DNA of 64,000 bases from contig JACSYO010001640.1 of assembly GCA_016806645.1 (NCBI GenBank), forward strand, positions 1,027,501-1,091,500. Reading direction: 5' to 3'. This DNA comes from Ophiodon elongatus (lineage: Eukaryota; Chordata; Actinopteri; Perciformes; Hexagrammidae). Under the pieces are notes generated by a model, which ran no database searches, was not told the origin of the DNA, and saw only the letters and a list, made by a program, of their open reading frames with translations. Both the position numbers and the translations under genes were made by a program. How positions within the stretch are numbered: position 1 is the stretch's first letter; every line of letters starts with the position of its first letter. Shown in pieces: positions 12,990 through 25,229 of this stretch.

Positions 12990-13760
12990 ATTTTCTATTT
13001 ATGGTATTCTAGTGGCAAAGATGTAACTTTGTTTATAATCCTGATTCTATTACAAAAGAAAATTAAGGAAAACTGAACTTGTGTCTTAAAATTGTCTTCA
13101 ATAGAAATTTAAAGTGGAATTCAGAATCAGAAGCGGTTTTATTGCCAAGTACGTTACACATACAATTAATTTGGCTTAATGATTGGTGCGTGACAATAAA
13201 CATCATTTAAAAAGAGAATATCTGAACATTTACAACTTCATACAGTAAATATTTATGTTTTTTGATAAATGTATCATTATTTAACCAACATTTTCTGGTG
13301 GTTTAACATCTATGGAAATGTTAATAACATTGAGAAATTCCGTTCACCTCTTTTCTATCCTTATTGACATTTTCTTTCAAGCACCGTGGTGCACAAGTAT
13401 TACAAGTTGCAGTAATTTATATTGACTTATCCTGTTCAATAGCCCTTTTCTAAGCTACTCCATTATTAACAATTTCCAATAACTGCTTCCGAGGACCAAC
13501 CATCATCCAAACAAAAATTATTGAATAAAATGATTTTGTCTTAAGATGTTGTCTTGTGTGACAAGGGCAACACAAACATGTTTTGGTTGGCAAGATGTAG
13601 GAAGTCTTGATTAACATACTTTTATATTTACATGTCTGGATGTACTTTCAATAGCAATCAGTTTTTCATAATGTCTTTAATAATATCAATTGCTCTCTCA
13701 TGAGAAATACACTGACAGGTAATTAATTATAATCACTGAGCACTGTTAACTGTAAATTCT
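12990..13760. other. AT-rich desert
   Basis: Strongly AT-rich unique sequence without frames or microsatellites. Apart from the LINE-tail-like repeat at 13.12-13.21 kb I see nothing interpretable in it. Confidence 0.6.
13118..13205. repeat. Teleost LINE-tail-like repeat fragment
   Basis: The words 'cagaatcagaagcggttttattgcc', 'aagtacgttacacatacaa' and 'aatttggctt' occur in order. From memory this matches a very common fish interspersed repeat end ('...ttttattgccaagta.gtt.acacatacaaggaatttg.ctt'). The copy is short and diverged, and its class is not provable here. Confidence 0.55.
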
Positions 13761-13921
13761 GTGACATTTTGTATCTTTCTAGCTCATCTTTATTTACCTA
13801 CATTTTCCTGTTCTCATATATTTTACTTCCTCTCTCGTTCCCCTTTTCTGTTTTTCACTTCATCTTCTTATTCCCCATTCTTCTGTCCTCATTCTCTACA
13901 TAAACTGTCGAGCAGATCACA

Positions 13922-13926
13922 CTGTG

Positions 13927-13979
<53 letters not shown>

Positions 13980-13988
13980 ATGTGTGTG
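13922..13988. repeat. (GT)n microsatellite
   Basis: A GT array with GC variant units near both ends. Confidence 0.97.
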
Positions 13989-15481
13989 CGCGCCTGTCTA
14001 GGCCCAGTCAAGCACTATTAATGTTACAATTGCCCCACTGGGCTTCAGCTCTCTGTGTGTATGACGTGGGTGAAGAATAATATGACCCTTACACTAATGC
14101 AATCACATACACTAAACAAATTATAGCTCCCTCCCTCTCTGTCTCTCTCCCTTAACTTCTCTCGATCTCAATTCAACCATGACGATGTTACATGTGGTGT
14201 ACGTGGTTTTCAGCTTGTACAGCCTATGAGTGTTTTCGTAGGCCCCGCTCCGTCCATTTTTCTCTCTGATACGATCAGTATGACTGTGTTTGGGGCAGTA
14301 GGAGCCATAGAGCCTGGCTAGCAGGCTGCAGCAGCACTGAGGTCTGGCCAGGCTCAGGCAAGCTTGGGAGGGATTGAGAGTGACGTGTCCGGGGTGAGAC
14401 ACCCCATAGTTGGGACTCCCCACCAGCTTTTCCAGCTCCGGTCTGGCTGATAGAGTCCAGCTGGGCGTGGAGAGGAGGTGCTCCATCTATCTCCTGGCCC
14501 CCTCGCTCCTCTCCTCTCTTGAGCATCTGTCTGTCACATCAAAGTGCTCATCTTACTCATCTTTTCTTTTTTACCTCTGCTGTTCTCACCAATTCCTATT
14601 AGCTACATTTCATCCATTTGTTTCATTCATTTCCTCAGTCCCAACCCCTCCTCTCTCCTTCTCTCTCCTGCTGCTTTTTTCGTTCTCTCCACTGCATATC
14701 CCACATATACTTTTCCTCCTCCATCTCTCTATGTCACACTCACACAAACACATCGAGAACCCTTGAAGTGGGGTCATGATTGAGGCGTGCCGTTAATTAG
14801 CCGACAGTGGTTGTTGTAGCAAAGCGATGGTAGGGTGTAATTAATTAGGTTGCATGTGCACAGTGGGAGAAAAAGAGGACGAGGAGAGATGGAGTGAGAG
14901 AGAAATACCGGCTATCAGTCCTCCTTTTATCCTCTGAGCTCAGATGAGTTCCCCTAATGAGAAAAAATGAGATGCTCCCAACCAGGGAAGAAAGCATTTT
15001 GTCCTTTACATGTTCTCTCAGCCTCTCCTCTGCTTGTCGTTCTGTCACTGCCTTGTTCTCTTTTCATCTGCCTATCACATCCGTGCTATTGCTCATGGGG
15101 TGCCAGTGAGTAGGAGTCACCAGCCATAGATCTCCCTCAGTAGAATGAACACAGCCTCTGGGACACATCCAGACCTACTCATACAGTGCTGACAGCTATA
15201 CCAGAGATGGCATGTAGCAGAACAGTGCTCGCATTTCTGTGCATTTGTTGGAGTTCATGGATATTTACAGATGCCCTGTTGTAAAGGCTGCTGCTCTATT
15301 GTATGTGTGCAAGTACTGGTGGTTGTGTTTATGAGGAAAACAAGGGAGAAATAGAGAGGAAGAGAGAGAAAGATGATAGGTGAAGAGTAGGAGGGAGGTA
15401 AGAGGCGCACAAACACTCAGAGCTCCATTGATCCTCTCCTTAGTTCAACACTGACTCCTTGACCTCATTCAGAAGCACCTC

Positions 15482-15483
<2 letters not shown>

Positions 15484-15580
<97 letters not shown>

Positions 15581-15672
15581 GTGCGTGTGCGTGCGTGTGA
15601 GTGTGTGTGTGTGTGTATGTGTGTATGTGTGTGCCTGTGTGTTTGTGTGTGTGTGTGCCTGTGTGTGTGTCT
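15484..15672. repeat. Long (GT)n minisatellite-like array
   Basis: About 190 bp of alternating purine-pyrimidine sequence: a pure GT run to about 15574, then variant units with CG, AT, CT and TT substitutions. It is the longest such tract in the window and a candidate for Z-DNA formation. Confidence 0.97.
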
Positions 15673-15906
15673 GTAAAGCTGCGTGTGTGTATATGTCAAA
15701 GGCCTAACCATGGTGCGATATATTTGTTTACAATAACCGCCGAGAATCTCAACCTGTGTTAACCTGTACCCTTTAGTGGTCTCATGAATATGTAGACACG
15801 CGCAACGCCCTGCCCTCGCACTGCACTCTTCTTGCATAACATTTCATTTCTCTTGGAGACACCCACATGCATGCAGCACAGCCCCCCACCTCCAACAACA
15901 TTGGCG

Positions 15907-15937
15907 CACACACACACACACACACACACGCACACAC
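15907..15937. repeat. (CA)n microsatellite
   Basis: A short CA array with one CG interruption. Confidence 0.93.
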
Positions 15938-17559
15938 TCCTCCCTTCTTAGTGTAAACTGATAGTTTAATGGCTGCCTGTCCTGTCCTGTGTGACTGAAA
16001 CTGTCCTAGGTACCAGGTTTATAGACAGTTTATCAATGTCACGGAGACGGACAGCTATTTACAGCCCAGAGTTAAACACGTCGGACACTGGCAGTTAGCA
16101 TAAATCCCCTCGTAGGATGAGCCAGTGGATAACACACATTGTCGACCACGTAAATCATCAAATACACACATTCTGTGTACAGCAGGTGATCATTCGGTCA
16201 ACCACTCAGTCCTTTTTAACCTTCGTAATACTACAGACATACCTCACACACAAACGTGACACACATGCTGTAGATCTGTATCTCAGTTATTTACGGCTCC
16301 CTGCCATCACATTAACATCCAGCACTCGCTTTTCCTCCCTCTCTCTGTCTCTCTCTCTCTCCCCACCTCCCCCTCCGTCTCCTGTCCCTTTCAACTATCA
16401 TTTAGCTTTACGAGGTGTCCTAAAAGAAGCCGTAGGTGTGCTCTCCTCCCTCCTACCCTTTAAGTTGGAGATATTGATATCCTCCATAAGTCAGACGTGC
16501 CTCTCACTGTTACCGAGGAGAAATTGATGACAGAAGGGTGTGACAGGAGGGGAATGGAGCTGGCAGGGAGTCATAGCAGTTTGCTTGTGTATGGAGTCTG
16601 TGTTTGTGAGGCCTGAAGTGTGTGCTGCATACCAACAGACCTATTAAGAGAAAGAGAGGAGTTGGTTTGGCAAGGCAGCAGGTTAAGTGAAGGAGAGGGC
16701 CGCTAATCGGGAATAAACTTGAGATTGAGAGACAGAGATCTGGACAAAGAGGGAGGAGGAAGGGGGCAGATCGGTTTCTTTCTTTATGAGCTTTCGCTCT
16801 GTGTATGATACTGTTGCTATAAACAAGAGGTCAGCTGAAGAGTGGCTGTTTATAAGGTCCATCTCTCAGAGTGAGCATATCAAAAAGCCTATGAAATCCT
16901 GATCAGCCTGCTGTGGTGTGTGTGTCTTCTCTGTGTGTATTTGTGTGGTTGTGTTATCCGCCAGAACCATTAGCAACCATCTGTCTCACAATCTTAACAG
17001 AAAAAAAAGAGCAAACTTCTCTTTGTGTTGCGTATCATGCTGTCAGAGTTAGCTTGTGTTTCCTTGCAACTACGTCTATGACTGTTGTGTGTATGTTGCA
17101 GCAGAAGGTGTAGTGCGATCTGTATCTGCTGGTGAGACGTAACAACAACATACTGTTCTTACTATCACAGAAACACACATGGTTATCGTTCACCATAGAC
17201 CTTATGCTTGCATCGATACATGTTTTTGTGCAAACTACATCAGCATACAGTCGGTGTAGCTACTAGAGGAGATTAGAGTAATCTCACATGAAGAGATACT
17301 AAGTCACCTTCACCATGTGGTTGGTCCAAGGTTGTGTCGTACTAACTTGCTCAGCACACAGAATTTTGTTCCTCTTCAGATGTGGCTAAATGGTGTGATT
17401 AGTAAACTTGTTTACTGTGTGTGTTTTCTTTTTGTATACTTGTCTGCCTGTGAGTGTGTATGTGTTTGTGCGTTCCGACTGCTGTTTTTTCAATTCCACT
17501 GGGGATAAAGAAAAGGTTTGTTTGATTAATTAATTCTGTTAGACATGAATGTAAATGAT

Positions 17560-18440
17560 CAAAGGAGCAGATTTGCATTTTGTGTTTAATTATTCATGAG
17601 CTGCGATTGCTCATGAATTAGGACACCTGTGAGGGCTTTCTCCTCTCAAGCTCAGACACTTGCTCATGCACATATGCACACACACTAGCACATCCTGGGA
17701 TGCGACCTGGTGTGTTTAACCAGACCTGCCCGTCACCCCTATCTGTGTGCACTACTGTGCACAGGGATGCAGGTCACTGCAGGTTCATGTTGGTATTATT
17801 AGGTTATGGTGCCTCTCTGGCTTTGGTTCAAACGTTCTGATTAGGTTACCATGTAGTGCTAAGGCTCAGACTGTCACCCTGACTGTATGATTCATCTCCA
17901 TGGAGACAAGAGAAAAGCTCTGATCTAATTAGCCATAGTGCTGCCATCTCAGACTTGAGGAGAGGGCTGGGTGGCATGCATAAGGTGAGAGGAGCAAGTG
18001 AGGAAGAGGCAAGGGGCAGCACATAGAGGTTATAAAAAGAAGGCTAACAGTAGAAAGGAAGAAAAATCAAGTGAAAAGAGAGGGGCATGAGCTGTTGCTA
18101 ACAATAGAGAGCTAGATACAAGCAGGTATTATTTATCTTCTTTCTTCTTCCCCTTCCTCAACTCTCCCCTCATCATCAGCAGCATCCAACTGCTGTACAA
18201 ATGGGCCCTTGTTGCCATGGATATGAGCAATGGTTCTCCCATTCTGCTCGATGGGGCTCAGTGATAAATGGCGGGATGTGGAGGAAGTTAATAATTCATC
18301 CCGGGGAGGGAGCGACCATTCTGGGGAGCGTTACCTAGCATAATGGGTTAAGTGCAGCGATTGCTGCGTGCCGAGCAATAGACTCACAGGAGGTGATATA
18401 TATAAAAAATGAATAAAGGCTGAGTGGAGCCTGCTGGGAA
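17560..18440. promoter_or_regulatory. Candidate regulatory / conserved noncoding block
   Basis: A motif-dense, repeat-poor block. It holds an exact POU octamer ATTTGCAT at 17571-17578, a perfect 10-bp inverted repeat ATTCATGAGC / GCTCATGAAT (17592-17601 and 17609-17618) with a 7-nt loop in homeodomain-like TAATT context, and a 12-bp palindrome TCTCCATGGAGA at 17895-17906 similar to RFX X-box sites. A second RFX-like half (gttgccatgg) lies near 18212. No coding potential. Enhancer function is inference. Confidence 0.35.
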
Positions 18441-19673
18441 GGAATTGTCAAGGGAATGTGTTGGTGTATGTGTGTGTGAGGGGCTTGGGATTTGTGTTGT
18501 GTTTTGGGAAGAAGGCTTTGTCATTTCTAGAAGTTATAAGATTGTCAGGCAAAGAACAGCAGAGACTTAATAGTGCTTCCTCCAGGCTTTCGGTAAAGAT
18601 CTCCTCCCACTCCACTTTTAAACAATGAAAAACAGCTCAATATGCTTTGGGCTTTGAAGTGTGACAGCAGCAGTGACAGATGAAGCTGCTGCAGAACAGA
18701 GGTGCAGGCTTTAGCTGTGTACACTCTGCTGTCATTATCAGTGACTAATTGACACTTATGTGCACATAAAGAGAAATACATACATTCATGTAGACCTTTT
18801 CTGTTCGTCATTATCCAACATTACGTGTTTATTTGAATATAACATTTGTCATTTTCCTCTGTAGAAGAGCCTCTCATACATTGTATGTTTTGTGCTCCAA
18901 TGTGATTATGTGAGGGAGAAAAAGAGAGTGAGAAAGGGCACATCGGGTAGGCCCACACCTCCTTGAGCATTAACACAGCACCTGCTTCACATCTTCTTCT
19001 TAGCAATTTATGAGGTGCTACACTCTTAGCGCTGCCTCCCTTCCCGTCCCTCCATCCTACACTCCCCTCCCTCCCATCCCTCCCTCTTTCAGCCCAGCTA
19101 TCTCTCAGATCTTGCAGTTTGAGGCTGATGCCGTGTGCCTGGGTTTATGCAGGGGTCACCGTATTGTGTTAATCCCAGAGAACATATCAGATCAGCTTGA
19201 TTTCATTATTGTCCTGATGCCCCATATGCAGGGCCTCAAAGCTACTTAGAATGATCCTCTTCTAGTGATGGGAGGAAAGAAGCTGTAGTCTGTTATCTGC
19301 GGTGGAGCTGGAGTTTATTGTGTTGGACACTCTGCGTTCCTGGAGTGGATTTGGAGCATAACAAGCTTGTGTTAAAACATAGCCAAGCCTTGCATCTTTT
19401 CCCTGTATCGCCTCCCACTGATTACTTGATGGGTTTTTCAACGCTCACGTCTCGTTTGAGTCGCGTAGTTTGACTCTATTCTCCTCAGATGTGTGTCTGT
19501 GGGAGTGCATGCATTGTCGCATGTGTGTACCCCAGTGGAAAATATGACTTGTGGTTTCTTTTCATTTCTTCTCCATTTTGTTTTGGAGTGTCTTTGTTTT
19601 CCAGAAGCCTTTTTTCTCTACCTCCTTGTGGCTGATAAGTGATGCAGATAGCTGTGATAAATAATATCGTCTG

Positions 19674-19706
<33 letters not shown>

Positions 19707-19710
19707 AACA
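19674..19710. repeat. (CA)n microsatellite
   Basis: A CA array decaying into AAAC units at the right. Confidence 0.93.
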
Positions 19711-20445
19711 CATTAAATCTCTTTCTCTGATTGAGCTGAACTGTTATGGATAATGTGTGTATGCGGGCACACGTGTATGTGTGTGCTTTATTCTCCTGAA
19801 CATAGAGCATATTTTCAGTGAGCTGTTACGTGGATTCTCAGAACAGAAGGCCCATCAGTGACGACAGATATCTAAAGAAGAGAAAGAGGGAAGGACATAG
19901 GGAGAGGATGGATAGGAAAAAGTAAGAAAGGAGTGAAAGAAAGAGACTGTGATTATTCTCTGCAGATGGAATAAAATAACACCGCCTGGAGTTCAGTAAT
20001 CACCAGTTCCAGTAAACATCAGAAAGGGAAGAAAGAAACATGATGAATTGTAATTTCCATGCTGTGTTTTTGGTTTTTAATAATACTGTTGTTCGTAGTT
20101 TTTGCAGCGGCCTTCACTCAGAAATGACAGATGTATGTCACAGAGGTACAATACAAGTTGGGCTTACTCATGTCTTTATTTTTTTCATGAGCTTTCATTG
20201 TCATCGCCACACAGTGGGGTTAGACAGATGCTACAACGAGCTGTGACAGGCTCAGCCACATACCGTACGACACGCAAAAAGCACACACGAACACTCCTCC
20301 TGACACCCCCACACACACACAGCCCAGGGTTGATGTCAGAGCCCTGCAGGTCCCTGACTTTTTTGTGGCACCCTAACTGACAGCTTCATCATACCCCCAA
20401 CCCCCACCCTGTTGTACACACATGTGGATACATACATGCACACTG

Positions 20446-20448
<3 letters not shown>

Positions 20449-20494
<46 letters not shown>
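20449..20494. repeat. (CA)23 microsatellite
   Basis: A pure CA array immediately upstream of a cluster of GA arrays. Confidence 0.97.
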
Positions 20495-20496
<2 letters not shown>

Positions 20497-20656
20497 AACA
20501 CATACACATGTACAGACTCATGGCCCCCCCAGGTTGCCTTTGTTCCCAGCATCTGTTTCCCTCGGTGATTAATTGCAATTAGCGAGAGGTTTGAAGGCCT
20601 GTGGAAGAACACAGCAAGAGGAAAAACATCAAGATTAATGAGGGGAGGCATTCATC

Positions 20657-20659
20657 AGA

Positions 20660-20710
<51 letters not shown>
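20657..20710. repeat. (GA)n microsatellite
   Basis: A polypurine mirror repeat with one T interruption at 20673. Such tracts can adopt triplex (H-DNA) structure under supercoiling. Confidence 0.97.
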
Positions 20711-20713
<3 letters not shown>

Positions 20714-20813
20714 GGAAAGACAGAGGGAGAGGAGAGTAGAGGGGGAGGGGATGATAAAGGGATGACATGGTAAGAAGGGAGGGGCTGGGAGAGGACTAGG
20801 TGGAAAAGGGAGG

Positions 20814-20819
<6 letters not shown>

Positions 20820-20872
<53 letters not shown>
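20820..20872. repeat. (GA)26 microsatellite
   Basis: The second pure GA array. It is separated from the first by about 110 bp of purine-rich plus strand, so 20655-20875 is almost entirely purine. Confidence 0.97.
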
Positions 20873-20876
<4 letters not shown>

Positions 20877-20996
20877 TCAAAGCTCAGGCCACAGAACATC
20901 ACCACAGGGGACTGATTAAATATGGAAATTATAATTGCTAATTGACCTTTATTAATCAGAGCAGTGGGGGGGATGTATTGCATTTTTGTGTGTGTA

Positions 20997-20999
<3 letters not shown>

Positions 21000-21039
<40 letters not shown>
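21000..21039. repeat. (GA)20 microsatellite
   Basis: The third GA array of the cluster, preceded by a short GT tract. Confidence 0.97.
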
Positions 21040-21043
<4 letters not shown>

Positions 21044-21196
21044 TTATGTTTAAGCACTCTGAATCATGTGTGTATGTGAGTGTATACTTGACTTGTGTTT
21101 GTGTATGTGTGGTTGTTTGATGCCCTCATGCAGCTCTCTATTGTCTCAAAGAGCTCTCTCATGTTTAAACACAGCATAATGGGAGAAGCAGCGAGA

Positions 21197-21198
<2 letters not shown>

Positions 21199-21250
<52 letters not shown>
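21199..21250. repeat. (CA)26 microsatellite
   Basis: A pure CA array closing the 20.4-21.25 kb cluster. Confidence 0.97.
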
Positions 21251-21253
<3 letters not shown>

Positions 21254-21542
21254 ACACACACACAAACTGGGTAGTAATGAGAGTGTGACTATACTATGGA
21301 GAGCTAAATAGGGTCACAGTAGAACCTCACTCTTTGGGCTGCCAGATGTGCAATCATGAATGCATGCATGCACACATGCATACAAGCAAGTCCTCTCATT
21401 TTCCTCCCTCACTCTCCTTCCTTCCAATACTTTGACGTCTTCGTGCTTATTATTACATTTCAGAAAAAACCCTGACACCTTGTTTCATTCTGCATCAGAA
21501 GCATGTCGACAGAATTTCCCTGCCTTAGACTTGCATCCATAA

Positions 21543-21543
<1 letters not shown>

Positions 21544-21592
<49 letters not shown>
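21544..21592. repeat. (CA)24 microsatellite
   Basis: A pure CA array. Confidence 0.97.
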
Positions 21593-21596
<4 letters not shown>

Positions 21597-22311
21597 GGAT
21601 GTCAGTCATGTTGCCAGATCACACATATTTGATTAGAGACTCCCTAAATTCATTAGCCCAATGTGATTTAGCCAGCTGTCATTAGAGCTACATGTAAACT
21701 GGTCTGTAGTGGTTTGATTTGGTTTCAGCTCGTTGAATGCATCAGATTCCTTCTCTGTGAGCTCTGCAGGTTGTAATCACTTTTAACCAATCACTACCCG
21801 AGAGATCCATTAATCACAAGCCTTTTTGTTGACAACTACTTCACTATTCAAGACATCTTTTTTAATATAAACACAGTCCTCTGCTGTTGGCCCCTGGGAG
21901 CAGTTGAAGTTAAGCGTAGTGCTTTCCTAAAGGGGGGCTTGACAGTTGGAAAAAAATACTTTGTTTATTTCTGAGGATTCAAAGTGCCAACTGTCTGGGT
22001 CTTCTGGTACTCTCTTTGAATCTGTATTGTGAGTTAGCTGTCTGCTGCTCTCAGGGCAACTGCTGAGGGGGAGAGACCCACGAGACAGAGACGGGGCAGT
22101 CCTCCCTTCTTAGCCCTGATGGCTCCTCTAATCCTGTTAACTCAGCTTATGATCAGACCGCCATGACTGGTCTTCTACCCCCAGGGGCCAGAGGGGCCCC
22201 AGAGGCCTCAAAGGGACAATTGTTGCAGGATCCAGAGGTGCGATGAGGGTGAGGGGTCAGCCATCAGCAGAGAATAGATAGGTCACACACACACAGCCAT
22301 TTAAAATACAC

Positions 22312-22315
<4 letters not shown>

Positions 22316-22355
<40 letters not shown>
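22316..22355. repeat. (CT)20 microsatellite
   Basis: A pure CT array followed by degenerate CA repeats to 22390. Confidence 0.97.
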
Positions 22356-22358
<3 letters not shown>

Positions 22359-22595
22359 CTCACATCACTGCACACACACGCACACACACACTCCTTGCTA
22401 TATACTATACACTCAATACACTGGACTGGCTCAGCCCTTTTTCCTGCATTATTCCTCTTTTGTGTTGTTAGTGAGGAGCCCACCTCTCCTAAGGGAGAAG
22501 ATTGGGTGTCTTAGGAGGATCAGCTTTGACTTTGACCGTTGCCAATTTCCTCACCAGTAACCATGGAGCGTGGATTGATTTTATGCCTCATCTGT

Positions 22596-22610
22596 CCAGC
22601 AGAGGTCGCT
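22596..22610 (+). promoter_or_regulatory. CTCF-like core motif
   Basis: CCAGCAGAGGTCGCT matches the CTCF core CCASYAGRKGGCRSY at 14 of 15 positions. Occupancy is not shown by sequence alone. Confidence 0.3.
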
Positions 22611-22924
22611 TGGCACATTGGAGCTTAGGATTCCCTCGTTTTGTCATGACTGCTGACTTTACTGATCATCTATGCAGGAATAATGGCTGAAATCAACCAG
22701 TGTACAATGTTAATGGTATTTGAATTAGAACACTTCAAAATTAATTAGGTAAGTAAAGTATGCAACAATCAAAATGTCACTGTTGATAAAGCTGTGCTTC
22801 CTGTAAGCAGTAGTGGGAATCGACAGACTGATTTGTTTGGTATTATCAATCTGGGTTAGGCTCTGCTGGCTCTAGGCGTGTTTCATCTGCGTTTGTGTTT
22901 GTGCACATGTGTGTATGGCTTACT

Positions 22925-22929
<5 letters not shown>

Positions 22930-23009
<80 letters not shown>
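22930..23009. repeat. (GT)40 microsatellite
   Basis: A pure 80-bp GT array. Confidence 0.98.
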
Positions 23010-23011
<2 letters not shown>

Positions 23012-23393
23012 ACCCTTGGGTAGGGAGACAGTTTGATTGAGCTCTGCGCCGTAAAGCTGTCTGTTTGCCAGACGGTTTGTCTCCTAGCCAAGACTCTGCA
23101 GCAGAGAAGAATACAATGATTATCTGTCACAGGCAGCAGCGTTCTTCATCAGTCTGGCTAGCAACAGGCCAGACTGCCCTGTACAAGCCTCAGACCACAC
23201 AGCCTCAGGACCTTTTCAACTCTGAAACTCTGAATATGCTTTATGGGTTATTTTGTCTGTGTGGTCAAATGTTTACTTTAAAGTTGATACAACTTTTTGG
23301 CTTTCTCTGTTTGACTTTAAAAGGCCCATAGGGGCACATCTACAGCTTTTCACCTTACCACAGAATGCTATCTCTCTCTTTTGTTGTGGTTTC

Positions 23394-23399
23394 TGTGTG

Positions 23400-23437
<38 letters not shown>
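23394..23437. repeat. (GT)n microsatellite
   Basis: A GT array with one CGT unit near its left end. Confidence 0.96.
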
Positions 23438-23439
<2 letters not shown>

Positions 23440-23661
23440 CCACGCAATAGTGTTCAGACAGGAGTGTGAGCAGAATGTCAACAACCTTTAACCCCTGGGC
23501 TCATTAATGTGGGGGGTGTGGGGTGATGATGTGGCAGTGGGATAACTGCTGCGTGTGTATGTGTGTGCGTGCATCCAGAACGGTGTCAGAGCAGACATGA
23601 TTTATCACGTATTAGTAGGCAGAGAGGAGGGGAACAGGGCTCTCAAAAGCCTGGGGTTACA

Positions 23662-23689
23662 AGGTCAGGTCAAAGGTCACGAAAGGTCA
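23662..23689 (+). promoter_or_regulatory. Nuclear-receptor half-site cluster with DR1 and DR4
   Basis: Four AGGTCA hexamers lie on the same strand at 23662, 23667, 23674 and 23684. The second and third form a perfect DR1 (one-base spacing, as for RXR/PPAR, HNF4, COUP-TF). The third and fourth form a DR4 (four-base spacing, typical of TR/RXR and LXR/RXR). The first overlaps the second by one base. Function is inferred from motif identity only. Confidence 0.5.
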
Positions 23690-23849
23690 GAGTGCTGAGT
23701 GAATATCAAAGAGCACCCTGGGAGCTAGATATGGCCAACCAGGGCCAGATAGGCTTCCAGGGACTGACTGGCCAGACAATAGTAGGTAAAGACACAGACA
23801 TTCACACACCTTACTTGCAGGCTTGTGTAGGTGGAGAGTATAGTGGCTG

Positions 23850-23882
23850 AGGTCAGTCTGATTGTTCAGAGGTCAGAGGTCA
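23850..23882 (+). promoter_or_regulatory. Second half-site cluster with a perfect DR1
   Basis: AGGTCA occurs at 23850, 23870 and 23877. The last two are separated by a single G and form another perfect DR1 on the same strand as the cluster 160 bp upstream. Confidence 0.5.
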
Positions 23883-25019
23883 GGGGAAATAGCCATTAGA
23901 TCAGACCATGGATTTACTTAAGCCCTTCCAACTTTCTTATGTACACAAACAAACACACACTCTCTCTCACACACACACATTAGCACTCCAATGTGGGTTA
24001 CCTCTTGACAGACTGACAGCAAATATGTTCTAAAATACGTATCTAAACCAAGCGTGCTGGTACACTCAAACAGACATGTACAAGCAGACAAAGCCCCACA
24101 AAGGCAGCTAATTTCACACTGACTCTGCTGGGGCCCTGTTTGGGCACGGCTGTAAAGCACAGACAGAGAGACAGATGGTGCAGGGCTGGCAGGAGGAGTT
24201 TCTGCTGTCCTCTGTGCGTGTATGTGTGTGAGTGTGTAAATGTATGCGTTTGACTGATTGTTTATATGCATTCGTGCCTGTATGCGTGCATTCTTGTGTG
24301 TCTTTGTGCATTTTCAAACATCACTTTGTACTCCACACACCAGCGGAGTTGAGGTTTTAGGCTATGCTAGCAGTGCTTCTCCTAACTGCTTCCTGTTGCC
24401 AAGCTAGGTGTCGAGAAATGTTACCCCCAGCACAACCTCTAGGTCTTCACAGACCTTTTTTTAATCCATTCACAGTGTTTTGGTAGAGTTGTTTCCTCTC
24501 TAAGAGACTGCAGTGGAGACTGTGCATATTAAGCAGGACGAGGACCTGTTTGAAGTTGAATGTAGCTGGCAGTGAATGAAACAAGCTCTTGTATCTTTGT
24601 GTTTTGCTTGAGGTATTGTTTTCTGTACATATCTGTTTGTGTGTGCATGTGCACGTGTGGTTGCTGTAACTGAAATGACTGGCTGCCATTGTAGCTTGTG
24701 CATAGCTAAAGCTTTTTAATGTGCTTGCATTGGCTGAACTAGGGCCACAGGGTAAGCAAGACAGGAAAGGAAGAGTTAGGGAAGGAGCGAGGCAAAAGGG
24801 ATGAAAGAAGGAGAGATGGATCTGTAAGACAGTGAGGGAGGTAGGAAACGAGATGGCAACAAACCAAGAGGATGATGAGAAGAGGCAGGGAAATAGATAC
24901 AAATGGACGGGTAGAGGTGAACATTAAAGTGGAGATGGGTGATATATACAGGTGGTGCTAGCAAGCTGTTTAAGCATGCAGCAGCCAGAGGCAAGACTAA
25001 TGGGCTAACAGACAGGCTG

Positions 25020-25115
25020 ACGAATAGGGAGACTGACTGACTGACTAATAGTCAGGCTAACAGACGGATAGACGGACAGGCTGACAGCCAGCTAGCCAGC
25101 CCGTCAGACAGGGAG
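25020..25115. repeat. Imperfect GACT/GACA tetranucleotide tract
   Basis: Degenerate tandem units such as gactgactgactgac, gacggatagacggacagg and ccagctagccagcc. The unit is strongly diverged and no pure run exceeds about 15 bp. Confidence 0.7.
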
Positions 25116-25229
25116 CCAGTGTCATCACACACTGGGAGAACAGGAGGAGCGGGAAGGGTTCATATTCTCCAGGACAGGTGGCAGAGACATGCCACTGCTG
25201 CCACCTGGCACTCACTACCCTGTGTCCTT

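Larger units (their letters stand above)
13770..17560. other. Intron-like noncoding DNA
   Basis: Pyrimidine-rich blocks (13.8-13.9, 14.5-14.75 kb), three GT/CA arrays and unique sequence. A 122-codon minus frame at 15469-15837 is mostly the (CA)n translation. Frames at 14.1-14.8 kb on both strands are unsupported by splice sites. No RNA gene was seen. Confidence 0.6.
18440..25200. other. Intron-like noncoding DNA, microsatellite-rich
   Basis: Contains CA, GT, GA and CT arrays (19.7-23.4 kb), a cluster of AGGTCA half-sites (23.66-23.88 kb) and an imperfect GACT/GACA tandem tract near 25.03 kb. No splice-flanked frame was found. A minus frame of 151 codons at 24447-24902 lacks any recognisable domain and is judged spurious. 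Confidence 0.6.
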
